A program made the translations under genes and the position numbers. Below the pieces are notes generated by a model that was given only the letters and a program-made list of their open reading frames with translations, had not been told where the DNA came from and did not search any database. From NCBI GenBank assembly GCA_036365455.1, contig JAWQUS010000003.1, positions 3,492,001 through 3,556,000 on the forward strand: a stretch of 64,000 nt of DNA, in the 5' to 3' direction. This stretch comes from Macrosoma leucophasiata (taxonomy: Eukaryota > Arthropoda > Insecta > Lepidoptera > Hedylidae). Shown here piece after piece: positions 46,801 to 58,741 of the stretch. Each line of letters opens with the position of its first letter. The stretch's first letter is position 1.

Positions 46801-49405
46801 ATAGAGCATGTTGTATCTTGATGGATCGATGGGTTAGGGGATCATACAACTCTGTTTAGGTCTAACATCAGTAAGGTTTATGATATGAAGGTCAACTGTT
46901 TCTTGTATATATGTCTCATTACTATTGATGCTATGTTTCACTTCGGTTTCTTTGATAGCAGAATTAAATATAACTTGAAAAGCACCTACAGTAACGTAAA
47001 TATGTATATAATAATGTTAGGTGTTAAGTACGTAACATATCTAAATATATAAGCTGTTAATCATTCCAACATTCTTTTTGGAACGTTTCTCTTATGGTTT
47101 TATTAAAAAATATGTTTTTCTGTTTTCAATACACTGGGAAACTCTCGATTACCTTGATCCTGTGGTTATCGTAGTATCTATTACACTATTGACACTATTT
47201 GTGATATACTACCGTTATAATCCCTGTAATCCTGACCACGACGCATTAGGGCAAGCATCTTGTGTGGCCCTGATTGAACTACAAAGGACCCGTTGTAGCG
47301 TACACCGTTCTTTGTAATTTTTCCAAGCTTAAAGTGTAATGAAGTGACACTGACGACCAGACAGTTTGTTTAACGGTAATGTTATATGATACTAAGGAAG
47401 TTAGAGACCCCCGGAAGCTAACTTGACGATGGCTTAAAATTAATGACTCATAGTTATTGGTGTTGACGGTTATATGTTCGAATTAATGTGTTTTAATGTT
47501 GTTAATGAGGGACATTAGGATATAAGATATATTATACGTTAAAAACTATGACATTTTTTTTACAGATCATTATATTTTGGACTCTATCAGCTAAATCAAT
47601 GATATTCGATTAATGTAACGAGATTAATAAGAAGATTTTTTTTATTGATTAAATATTCCAGGGACAAAAATGTACAAACACATAAAATGGTGAAGAACAG
47701 TATCAATGTTAACAAGAAAGAAATAAAAATAAAACTCTCGTTCCATTTACCTCCGCAGGTAAATTCCTAATGGGAGCATGTTTGTACATGTTTTATCAAA
47801 ATATGCGGCTGGGCAGACTCTGATAAGGCTCTCGAAGAATTCAAGGCCTATAAAGATCAGTTCGAGTTGATAGAATAATGCCTGTCACGATTTATAGCGG
47901 TTATTAAGCATATTTGAAATTCGCTCAAGAGAAACAGTTTCTGTTATCAAATAGATATTAACATTTAACCAGACTGTAAGTGAAAGTAAAGTAATATCGA
48001 AGCTTTACTTTCTAATCTATGAAAACATTAGTAAAAATTAAACAATGAATAAATATTTCTCCGTGTTGACGTGGTGTTGAATTGGCTATCAACAACTCTT
48101 CAATCTAAAATGTTACGAAGCAGTTAATAGATATGCCACAAAAAACGTACACAGTATTGAGCTGTCTGCATCAGTTATTGACACACTTTGACGTCTACTT
48201 GAACGAGATGGTCAAGTTGGATATAAAAAATTTATAAACAACAGAAACGATGGAAATGTTCCTCATACTGGAATTTCTTGTAAAGGTTAACTACAGGACC
48301 TAGCAACTTTAATGTGCATTAACTTTATCATAGCAATCAGCTTTTTGTTACTATCAATACACTTTACATGGTATTTGGAGTCAGTGAAAGCTTATATACC
48401 TCCAACAGGCTCAATTTAAGCATATTTAAGTGCAATTCGACGTGTTTCATAGGTTCTATTAATGGTGTTACTTGATGAAGCGAAATTGATAAAGGTTATT
48501 GAAAATTATATTCACATTAGTGAAAGAACACGTTTGAGACCTGTTGAATAACAGTACAAGTTTATAAAGTTATGACTGTACGCTGCCCATATCTTAGCAA
48601 GAGCATAAAATTCAGTTACCTCGTATTTTTACTGGCACTCCAAGAGTTATATTCGACGACAAAATGGTGTACATAAACATAAATTCAACATTACGAGCTC
48701 ATTGAAAATTATGGTCGATATTAATTGGCCTACATGTGGTTATAATTAAAATGATTAGAAATAAACTTTATATGGATGGGGTCTAGGAAAAAACTGGTTT
48801 GGATTCGTGTGCTTATCAATTCGAAGGGAGATTTATAGAAAAAATCCATTAGCATATTGTCACTTCTATATTAGAAGAACGTTCCGAAGGTGTGTCAGCA
48901 CTGTTTGCAAGCGTAACGTATACAGTGTCAATATAAATTAAGGCATTTTATTATGTCTATGATAATTCAGATTTAATGCCTACCAATAACAGATACGGAG
49001 ATGAAAAGAAATTTGAAATATAAAATGTGTAATTATGTAACGGGCAAAGTTTTCTTCGTGTTACAAGGGCTGTAAAGATTTTATTAAGATGTTTTTTTTA
49101 AGAATCATCAATATTTTTAAAGATTTGAGAAAAGTTTTTGAATCTTAGCTTACGTAGATTCGTATTTAGCGGCTCCAGACAGACTCTTCTGAATATTTAC
49201 AAAAAATGATGCCAAAGCTACACGCTATAATCTTTTACTCTACTACATTTTAAGTTACAATGCAATCAAGTTCTTGTTGGAAGCTAATTCTCGACAAACA
49301 TACGTTGAAAAATTTAAATTAATGGTTTTTTTTCCTCACATGTAGTAGATATAATCTGCTAAAATAATATTGTTACATATTCTAATGTTGATACTACCTA
49401 CGACT
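43805..49405. other. Long AT-rich stretch, possible exon only
   Basis: Mostly unique AT-rich DNA. A possible minus-strand exon at 44224-44386 ends with a consensus splice donor but has no recognised product. 'gtcggtccatctgtttgtct' near 44926 recalls a family G word. An open frame at 47078-47317 is hydrophobic at its start and unrecognised. Confidence 0.45.
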
Positions 49406-49490
49406 TTTATCAAATAAAAAGCGGCTGGACTGGTTAATCTGAGGTCGCGGATTCGATTCCTGCCCGAAAACAAAAATTTACTTTCTCATT
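49406..49490 (+). repeat. tRNA-derived SINE head fragment
   Basis: 'gcggctggactggttaatct' and 'gaggtcgcggattcgattcc' followed by 'tgcccg' and 'aaaacaaaaattt' have the A/B-box spacing of a tRNA-like SINE head. No body or tail of a known family follows, and a true tRNA gene is excluded because no cloverleaf pairing is evident. Confidence 0.5.
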
Positions 49491-50212
49491 TTTCTTTATT
49501 TTCTTAAGTTCACTCGCATGTTGCGAAAAATAAAATAGTACAAATTTACCAAATATTTCGCTTATGAAGATTAAAGAACAAAAAGATGAGGTAACCAAAC
49601 CTAGTAAACCTTAAATTTAACTTCCTTGTGTATTGGCATCGTTGATGCATCATGAAGCCATCTGAATCATGAGCCATCTAATTTATTGAAAGCCACACAT
49701 CTATGAGTAACATAAACCCACGTAAAATTATACGAATATTATGATATACATTACAAAATTCATAAAAGTTCACGTACCTACTAACTATTTTGATTTTAAC
49801 TTTTTGAATATTAGAATATTATAATAAATCTATCTTAGTAGTAAGAACCATCGCTAGAGTTTTTTTGAATACATATTTAATATCAATGTTAACGAAAATC
49901 TCGTATTTTGTCACAGATAAGACACACGAAGAATGTATATTCTGATAATCTGTTTCCCTATCAGAAATCCAACACTTCTATTTACCGAAGTTCAATCGAA
50001 TAACCCATAATTTTCATTAGAAAACTAATTATGTATTCTTCAAGTGTTGATCTGACACAATAATAAACTGTCCCAGCCTCATCTTATCATTAAATGCACG
50101 TAGTTCTTGATATTCATATCAGCTAAACAATATATTGACGCCTGGACATAAATAGTTACTAACATTGTAACATAAATTACTTGCACCAGTTTAAGTAACA
50201 CTAAAATATTAC

Positions 50213-50285
50213 CTAGAAAGCTGAGTTTCAGCTTCTCGTCCACGGAATCATTGTCATCGAAGTACTCCAACTTTTTAGAATTCAT
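50213..50285 (-). CDS. Possible first coding exon of an unidentified gene
   Basis: On the minus strand an ATG at 50283-50285 opens 24 codons plus one base, reading 'MNSKKLEYFDDND' and 'DEKLKLSFL'. It ends at a good splice donor, 'tttctag|gtaatattt'. The frame has a stop upstream (50346-50348), so this ATG is the natural start. Composition is less AT-driven than the flanks and the peptide is acidic and hydrophilic. Upstream lies a CpG-dense block. I do not recognise the protein. The rest of the gene should lie at lower coordinates, but no matching second exon was identified. It could be chance. Confidence 0.38.
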
Positions 50286-50560
50286 TTTTCGAGCAAGTTT
50301 TCTCACATGAACATCACTCACATTTAACACACACACACAAGTTATCTAAATCCACAGTTTCACTGTACGGTTTATAATAATTTTAAATTTATGTCCGTTA
50401 AAAAGCGCGCGCGCACGACCGCCGTGTGTCGTGTCTGAAACGCGAATGTCCGGGTGACGCCATCGCAGACATGTGCATAGACTCATGTCGATTCGACCTG
50501 CACGCTAATCTGATTAAAGTGCTCTGTGTGTGTATGTATTGTTCTGTTTCCTAGTTTCTG
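50286..50560 (-). promoter_or_regulatory. CpG-dense putative promoter and 5' leader
   Basis: 50400-50460 contains 'aagcgcgcgcgcacgaccgc' and 'gtgtctgaaacgcgaatg', a CpG concentration unique in this AT-rich neighbourhood. On the minus strand a TATAAA hexamer (plus 50371-50376) and 'cgtacagtgaaac' (resembling an initiator) follow, then a leader with a (tg)n run before the candidate ATG at 50285. Promoter function is inferred from composition and position only. Confidence 0.35.
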
Positions 50561-51730
50561 TGACTGTGAATGAAATCATAAACATAACGCTATTCGATAA
50601 CGAATCGATAAGGCCATCGTCGCTGTGATTTGATGAGAAAATAATATTAATGGTCTACTCAATGTTTTACTATATACCGAATACTTCATTATTTTTATTA
50701 TCCTCTTCAAAAAATATATTTTCGTAGGAATTTTGACGGTTTCTTTACGAAAAATATCATACACATATTGCGCGAGGAATTTAAAATGTCAACTCCAGAC
50801 GCAAATCTTGTAATTTTTTAACATTATCATATCTCGTTCCAGTCGGCATATGGCAAGCGATGACTTTGGCGACGCAAGTTATGTTTATAAAAACGTTGAA
50901 TACCTTAAAATCACGAATGATTAAAGAGTCAGTATGTAGGTACCTATTTATCTACAATTTTGGTGAAGAAAAAACAAGGATTATAGACACTTACTAGATT
51001 TTGCTTCAAAAATAAAAAATAATTGATAAATCAAATTACGGCGGACCCGTAAAAGACGTATAAGTAGAAAGATATTCATGAAGTAGGTATTTTGTTTTTA
51101 ACTGAGTCAAATCAATTATTTATTTTTATGTATGTTTACATCAGTCCTATTGTTCGGTTTATTTATTAAACACGTTTCCAAGTGTAAAAAGACGTTTACA
51201 GATTTCATGCGGTCCGTTAAGATATGTACCTACTTTTCCGTTGAGAAAGACTTGCCTTGAGTCTAGAATATATTAAAACTAGTTTTTGTTGAATTCATTG
51301 AATCATAATTTTAAATCTACTCTTTGAATATGCGTGTCAAATTAAAGACTTAAAAAAGAAATTCATTACGATTTTAAAACTTACGAAAACGAACGAAATT
51401 AACTTGACAAAATAATGAAGAAAAATTGCAGACTAAATTACAGACAGAAAAAAAAAGCAATTAAAGAAACGACTAGTTGATCGCGATTATTTCAATTAAA
51501 ATTCATTCGAGTACTTACTTAAAATGCATTACAGAATTAAACAAATTGAACAACAGTGCATTTTAACTGCCGAAAATAACTTTGAATGAGTGATTGTCTG
51601 GTCATATTAACATTTAAAAATAGCATACCTTCTTTCTGAGTAGGTACCTATGTTTTCACTTTTTAATTAAATTTGGTGTGAAATTCTACTTATTTACGAT
51701 ACTATACTGTTTTCCTATTTACTTTTGTCC
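50561..51730. other. AT-rich DNA, nothing recognised
   Basis: No feature was noticed upstream of the candidate promoter. Confidence 0.45.
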
Positions 51731-51873
51731 TGCAGTTTAATTTTACAACACTTTGAACTGGTACAAATTTTAACTGCTACATACAAGATGCATTTTTAAT
51801 AACCTAAAGTCCCACGAATTTTAGTTTTTTTTAAATGCCTGTGACAAAATATTGTGTTTTTTATGTTGTGTAG
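51731..51873 (+). repeat. Direct repeat, copy 1 (~143 bp)
   Basis: Starts 'tgcagtttaattttacaaca' and ends 'tttttatgttgtgtagt'. It matches copy 2 at 52324-52469 over its full length with scattered substitutions. Confidence 0.85.
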
Positions 51874-52323
51874 TCGTTTGAAAACAGAGATGCAAATAAT
51901 TTCAACATAAAAATAATTAAAATGCTTTTGTGTTAGTTATAGAAAAAATATTTATGATTTATTTTAATGATTAAGTAGCTTGTGACGTTTCAAGAATAGC
52001 AACTTTTATTTACTTACATTAACGTTTGTGCTGCTAAACTATAAATCTCATTGATGTAACGTCTATTCAAATAACTCCCAAATTTTTCTATTTGTAGTAT
52101 AAGTTGTGTCGTTGTAGTAAAATTAAATGCTATTACTCTTTTACTTCTTTACTGTCAACAGCAGTTATCAAGCTCAAAATTAAGTCTGAATCAATGCTTA
52201 AATTATCATACCAATTTGAGAACGAAATACAAACATTATTATTAGTAAAATGAAAGGGTGGCGACCCTTCCGAACTTTGTTCCCAGAACACTACACCCCC
52301 AATGTTGAATTGGGAATAGACAA

Positions 52324-52469
52324 TGCAGTTTAATTTTACAACACTTTGAACTGGCACAAATTTTAACTGCTACATGCAAGATGCATTTAGAGTGACCTAA
52401 AGTCCCACAAACTTAAGAGTTTTTTTAATATACCCGTGACAAAATATTTTGTTTTTTATGTTGTGTAGT
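52324..52469 (+). repeat. Direct repeat, copy 2 (~146 bp)
   Basis: Shares 'tgcagtttaattttacaaca', 'aaattttaactgctacat', 'caagatgcattt', 'cctaaagtcccac' and 'ttttatgttgtgtagtt' with copy 1. The pair brackets about 450 bp in which 52230-52320 is less AT-rich and carries an unrecognised minus-strand frame ending in copy 2. The arrangement could be long terminal repeats of a decayed element or a segmental duplication. Confidence 0.85.
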
Positions 52470-53025
52470 TGCGTAACTACATAATAAATTATTAGTACAT
52501 ACGTCAATTGCCAGTTCGTAAGTGGAACCAAATAAATTGATTTCAAAATGATACTGATATGTGCGAGTAATAAAGCATAACGGATTTGGAAAAAATAAAC
52601 AAAATTTATGACCTAGGTCATAGGAGAGAGGGTTCTTATCCCAATTAATAATATGTTGATGAAGAGTCGGGCCAAAGCTACTATTAACTGCTGAAACAAT
52701 CATAAAATAATTAATCCCTCAAGCTACCCGCAAAATATGACAATTGATTTTTTATAGTTCTTGGATCACCATATGGGATCTATCTGCTGCTGATGATCTG
52801 GTTTAAAAACAAAAGAGGATAAGACAAAAAAATTAAATAGGTACATTTAACAAATTCATTAATTTAGCAGATGTAGTAGCAAACACGTAAGTTTTTCGTA
52901 GATAATGGTACGTTAGTCACTCAGGTAACATGCACAGGCATGAATGAAATCAGACGCTTGCTGAAGACTATAGGTAATATAAGAAAAACTGGATGAGTAA
53001 AAACTATAACATACTTTGCTATTTA

Positions 53026-53377
53026 AGAGCTATCCAAAGATCTCAGTAAAGAAGACTGTTTTAATAACATTAAATATAACCAAATCATAAACTATCATCA
53101 AAGAAGAACAGCTAATCAAATTAATTGTTTGATAAGATTGATATCGATTGCTAATATTTTATTTGCGATATTTTATATCCTCTGTACGAGTATAGCCTTT
53201 ATAAAATTTTGCCTGCCACAGAAAAAAGAAGACGGGATGAAACCGTTCCCACAAGAACATCGTTTTGTTGCTCTTAGGATGTTCTGGCCTTTTTTCCGGG
53301 ACAATTTCGTACACGGATATGTAATTTGGAACATTAATCTCGGAATGGAGAAGACACTTAAGTCAGTGTGTTTCTGA
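53026..53377 (+). pseudogene. Unidentified open frame with one membrane-like segment
   Basis: A frame runs without stops from just after a TAA (about 53023) to a TGA at 53375-53377, about 116 codons. It lacks an ATG near its start. The first part is polar ('LSKDLSKEDCFNNIKYNQII'), the centre is strongly hydrophobic (about 53150-53215, 'ISIANILFAIFYILCTSIAF'), and the end is charged and aromatic. One hydrophobic helix after a polar segment could be an exon of a multi-pass membrane protein such as a chemoreceptor, but I see no diagnostic motif. Chance cannot be excluded in AT-rich DNA. Confidence 0.25.
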
Positions 53378-55997
53378 GGAATGTTTCTTGATTTGTTTTA
53401 TTGACTGGCAAGCTGGCTTTTTTGATTTTGTGTGATAAATAATTTAAGTAATACCTAGTAGTGACATGCATTATGTAATTTTGTTTACAATTTACCTATT
53501 ATTGTCTTATTTGCCACTTTTATGCTATTTAAAATAGATTTTTAAAAAATTATGGCAATTTAAATATTGGTTCAAAAAAACGCACACGTACAATGTCCAA
53601 CTGTCTGTAGTAAACACTTGATTTGAACTTTGGATTTAGAAAATATATTTTTACTCATTAATCACCTAACGGTTCACTTGCAATGTCCTTTATAAATCAT
53701 GATAGCATTTTAAAATTATACATTTTTTATAAAAGGCTAGTGCTCACCGCTGTCATTCAGAACCTATTAAATGTCAAAAACATTATCTTAATCCTTAGTC
53801 ACGAAATTGCAAGCTTTTATCACTTGGGCGGGACAACATTCATAAATAAAAGAAAATATATTTAGGTGACAAATATGTACATGACATCAGTGATATAGAA
53901 TGCTTGACAGTTTAAAGCTAATAAAACCATAATGGTATCGCTCCGATTTTTTTAGCTTTTGTCATACAAATTTGATGCCTCAAACCGTTTATGTCGATGA
54001 TCCTTTGAGATATGGAACTTGCGAAATTACTTCCATTCGAACCATTATGATTTCCTCACAGCTCTTAAAGATACCAATTTGAAACTTAATATTTTATGAT
54101 AATCTGATTGGTCCCATTCCATCAAAATTCGACGTCGCATTAAAATTTCACTCGTCCATTATCCTGATTATTTTATTTAGAGCTCAAAGAATCCGCTCAA
54201 AAAGTCCGCTTTATTCGGCATTAAGTATTTCCTGTAACTTTAAATTTGTTTTTTTAATGATATTATTTTTTCGATGTGTTTCATGAGCATTGAGTGTTAC
54301 AAGTGGTGAGTAGTGCGGTTTATACTTTTTAAAATATATATCTGTGACCATTGAAGTATACTGTTGAATTGGTTTCGGAAACAACTCCGAAATCCGATAT
54401 AAACCTATACTTTCTTACGGCTCTTTCTGGGAAGGATAAGGCAGTAATGTTTGCCCTCTACTTACCTCTCTGCTAATTTGAAGAACCCTTTGTAGGACAG
54501 TAATGGAATATCAATCTTAGGTTAAACGTAAACTTGAAAGCAGTGTAATCTTTCCATTACAGCTTTGCTTCAGTTACGACAATTTAATTATACGAATAGT
54601 AGCAGCCTTCTAGTTCAAACGAGTTAAGTATTATCACCTTAACTATCTGAATGTTAATAACCTTTCATACTGATCTGAACTACCAGTATAATAATATTGT
54701 TTTCACGTGAATAAATGCCGTACACTGAGCTGAATTTGATAAACTTGGCAATGTACAATATGTACAATTGTATTATAATCCTAGGAAAATATAATGAAAG
54801 TATACTGTTTAAAGGGTCAAATGAATACTGCAACGCTTAGACTTATCCAGATAAATGAAAGATTTAAAGTCAATGCAGATACTTTCTTAATCCTTGTGCC
54901 TAAAGTTTTAAATTTTATGTGAGACATCATTTAGTATTGGGGCATGTTATTACATTCCTACTTATACTTTGTGTATTTTATACTTATACGTATATATATA
55001 TATAATAGGTACATTTGAGATTAGAGTTATTAGTTCCGATAAATATAATTAAAGAGATATGCAAATTACCAAAAATCGAAAAAGATAACAAAATAGACAA
55101 GCGTATGTACTCAGAAATCACCCTCCAACGAAACAAAAGAAGTTAAAAATATTTCACTGTTTTATCAGTATTACTATTCAATACACGAACAAGCTCCAGT
55201 TTTACATCAGACTATTTTAAATTTCCATCCCTTTATGGGTCACAGTCAGCTCATTAGCAGTCAGGGCACAAAGCGTAGTGTCACAATCAGAGCAATTAAT
55301 CTCATGGGAGGTGACCAGTTTCTAAGACGTCATAAAATCTGAACGATCCATATCTTTCGAAACTATGGAGGTGAAACTTAATCGTTTAGATGTAGATAAA
55401 ATTGCTCGGGTTACAGTTACAACGAAATGCTGATTAGCATAAAAAATATGGTATGAACAGGCAATATCAAAATCATTTCACGTCAAATCGATTGTTAGGA
55501 CTGTTTCAGTTCAAACGCCTCTTTATTATTTGTACGAGAAATAAACCAATTTTTGTAGATTTATCTCCCGTTTAAACTAAAATGATGTTGAATCCCACTT
55601 AAATAATGAAAATGTATCTGTGTATTATTGTGTTGTGTGTATATATTTATGTATATTAAACGAGTTGACTCTCTTTTTATATTTGCTTGTTGTTTATGCA
55701 AAGAACGTTCTTTACATTTATATAGATTAATTAATGGAAAATACTAAAAACGGAGGACAATCATTTTTCCAAAACTGACACAGCCAGTAAGCATAAAATA
55801 ACACACGAAGGAATGTACTACCACAAAGTAAAAATAAAGTAGCAGCAACGGTTAGACCTAACAATATAAAACAAAAAACCAGACGTCATAGAGCTTATCT
55901 AACAATCATAGCACCAGTAACCAGTAAATCAACTAAGATGAGGTCATCACGCAAAACCTACCAAAAAAAAACTTGCATTACATTGAAATATTTGTAA
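53378..55997. other. AT-rich DNA, nothing recognised
   Basis: A (ta)n tract lies near 54990-55004. No other signal was noticed. Confidence 0.45.
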
Positions 55998-56183
55998 CAT
56001 AAATCTGTTGAAAAACAACAAGAGACGAAAAAAAATCGATGGGAAGCGGCTGAGATGTTTGAACGCCTAAAAATGTTAGGCGCGCCTCGCTTGGTACGGG
56101 AGTGGAATTTTAAATGGGATAGCTTTAAAAGGAACGACTGCGATGGTTTACATCTTGAAAAAGTGGCCAGACTGACGGAATGA
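55998..56183 (+). pseudogene. Short coding relic resembling a Myb/SANT- or MADF-like DNA-binding segment
   Basis: A frame between TAA (55995-55997) and TGA (56181-56183), 61 codons, reads 'KKNRWEAAEMFERLKMLGAP', then 'RLVREWNFKWDSFKRND' and 'LHLEKVARLTE'. The spaced tryptophans with the 'LGxPR...W..KWDxFK' pattern resemble Myb/SANT-like or MADF domains of insect transposon-derived and regulatory proteins. Base composition is clearly less AT-rich than the flanks. No ATG precedes the domain in frame except inside it (56053), and the frame ends soon after. A terminal exon or a transposon relic would both fit. Assignment is by eye only. Confidence 0.4.
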
Positions 56184-56553
56184 CCCACCGACCTTCAGTC
56201 TGCAAATGTGGATAATGTGTGAAGATGGATTAATTTGTTGACAATTTCACAGAGAAAATATTTTGAGTGCTATATTTTAAATTGTGGCAACTGAATATGA
56301 GTATCAATTTATTGCCCTTCAACCTAAAGCAGTTTTTACCTGATATTATATTTTTATAACCATAATAAGTATTTTTATGCTGTCTGACAGTATTTTTTTA
56401 GACCTTCACTGCGACATGCTTACTTCAAGTTGTATGTGATTTTGTCATAATTAAAGCTATTAACAGTGCACCAACATTTGGTGAATTGCATTTTTATTGC
56501 TGAACAAGAAAATGGTTGTTAATAGAATTAGAATTATAGAAAGTGGAGTGAAG
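56184..56553. other. AT-rich DNA, nothing recognised
   Basis: No feature noticed between the coding relic and the next SINE. Confidence 0.45.
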
Positions 56554-56843
56554 TTTTTTTTTATGTTATGGAAATGGCAAACAAGCATGCGTTTAGTTCA
56601 CATTGATGTTAAGTGATGACTGCAGCCTATAGACACTTACACAAAGACCGAGGTCAAAATGAAGATGCGGTACCACTCCTGAGGCCTCAGGTGTTATGCC
56701 TCTGTGCCGAAAATTACAAGGCCGTACATTACCACCTGACCGGAACACGATAGTGCTGAACACTACCATTTAGCGGCAAGTATATTAGGTAACGCGGTGG
56801 TGCCTACGCCCGCGAGCTCCGTCAATAGAGCTCTACCACAAGT
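56554..56843 (-). repeat. Metulj-like SINE, near full length
   Basis: It runs from a nine-base T-run through every landmark to 'gagctctaccacaagt'. A small insertion ('gcatgcgtttagttcac') distinguishes it from the other copies. It is otherwise very similar to the 6.3 and 38.1 kb copies. Confidence 0.9.
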
Positions 56844-58525
56844 AAATATAAATAAGGCGTTAGTTTTTCATCCATAGATGCGGAGAGGATCTATACAAAA
56901 TATTAATTAGCATATTCTTAACATTAATCTCATTTTAACTCTTGCAACTTTTCGACATTCAATTAATTTTTCACAGTAAGTAAATCACCTCCCAAGACCC
57001 TTCAAAAAGAGGTCAACACTTATGAAACGTGACACCTACACATATTTCAAAATCTCTGAGTATTATTGTTTCTCAAAATTATTAAATGAGAACTTGATTT
57101 TTGGGATCCTACACTCAACCAATATTTTTTTATTGAACAACACACAGTCCGCTATAAAAAACTTATGTCATAAACAGAATCATCAGAATATATGTTTGTA
57201 AAGTGTGCACTTTGTCATTCATATTTGATCTTTAAATTTCTAGTAGCATGATATTTTTGATCTGATATGATCTTGATCTTGGTGAGAAAAATGTTATAAA
57301 TGTTGCCGATTTCCAGGCAGTAAGGGCGTAGAATCCAGACGCGATCTTATTTAAACATATCGTTGTTCTACCAACTCTTTACGTAGCTGTAATGTTGAAG
57401 TATATAAAGAAAAGAATCGTATTCTTCGGAGGTCCGATTCACGAATGGAACTTACTTTCTCATAAAAGCGGTGGGAGTCTCAAATCAGCATGAAAAGATT
57501 TCTTCAGAGTTGGTAACGCATTTGCAACTACTTTTGCGTTGTCAATCTATACAGGAGTGATGATACTCAGTATTGATTCGATAGGCAGTTCAACAAGGTG
57601 GTTGACAGCATTATTAAAAAAATCGAATCCTCGGACATTGTAATAAAAAACGTTCCAATACTCATGTAACAAAAAACTTCTCTCATAAAGGCTCTACTCA
57701 GTCGAATAACAAGTTTAACCATCAATTTTTTCAATCGAAGTGAAATTATCATACATGAATCGTAACATAAACAAGACTTAGGTGTGGAACGGTTCACACC
57801 TACTTGAATTTTGACCACGTTCCCACATGCGCATGCTGGTTGGCTTTGTAAGTTTTATGGCTGCGAAAAAACCTCGCAAATATAGCCGATGAATGGATGA
57901 TTATGCTAATCGTGTGTAATAATGTACCGTGAACTGTTGATTTAGAGGTTTTTGTCTAGTTTTATTTTAAGATGTTCTAAATTTAAATGCAAAAGTAGAA
58001 CACTAAGATTATACACCTGTAATCAAACGTTTTATCACAGTTTAAGAAGTTTTTAATACTTTTTTTATTAATATTTTGTTCTATATTGACAATAGTGACA
58101 GGAACAATTATTTACGACTACTTGAACTTAGGGCATGAAAAAACATTGTCGATCAGTTTTTTATGCGCCGTGAACGAGGATTAGAAATCATTAACGTATT
58201 TTAATTTCCGTGTACCTGATTTAATTGCTTTTTTTTGCTGTCGTAGCTTTTGATATGGAGACATACATTAAGCATTACTTTTATCTCGGACGTCTTTTTT
58301 ATAAATATTAGACACAATTTTTCGAAACGGTTAAGTGTAAGTGAGTAGGTATTGTTTCAATGAATCGTAAACTACATTTAACTATGATTTTTATTATGAC
58401 TGTCATGAATAATCTACCTCTACATAAAAACCACTGTGTTTAACTTGAGAACGATATTTTAGTATCCGTGAATGATAAATTAAGGCGAAAATAGATTTAA
58501 AAATTCAACCGTGAAATCTTTCTTA
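56844..58525. other. AT-rich DNA, nothing recognised
   Basis: No gene or repeat landmark noticed; open frames here are short and AT-driven. Confidence 0.45.
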
Positions 58526-58535
58526 AACTCTCATT

Positions 58536-58731
58536 CATCATCATCATCATTTCAGCCAAAAGACTTCCACTGCTGACAAAGGCCTCCCCCAAAGATTGCC
58601 ACTACGAACGGTCCCGGGCCGCCCTCATCCAGCGATTGCTCGCGAACTTCACCAGGTCGTCGGTCCACCTCGTGGGGGGCCTGCCTACATTCCTGCCTGC
58701 TTCTTCTTGCGGTACGTGATAGCCATTCTAG
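58536..58731 (-). pseudogene. RTE-like LINE (family 1), 5'-truncated insertion with perfect duplication
   Basis: On the minus strand it reads 'VGRPPTRWTDDLVKFASNRW' and 'MRAARDRS', a TAG stop, then 'WQSLGEAFVSSGSLLAEMM', followed by a (gat)n tail. This is the C-terminus of a very common lepidopteran RTE-like LINE, the part after the reverse transcriptase. The 10-bp word 'aactctcatt' occurs at 58526-58535 and 58732-58741 and is a perfect target-site duplication. The in-frame TAG and the truncation make it dead on arrival. Confidence 0.88.
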
Positions 58732-58741
58732 AACTCTCATT

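Noticed and set aside
47078..47317. 79-codon frame with a hydrophobic segment
   Set aside because: It is short, unrecognised and without splice or promoter evidence. Hydrophobic runs are common in T-rich DNA.
49406..49490. tRNA gene
   Set aside because: A and B boxes are present, but no cloverleaf pairing (acceptor and anticodon stems) could be drawn; a SINE head is more likely.
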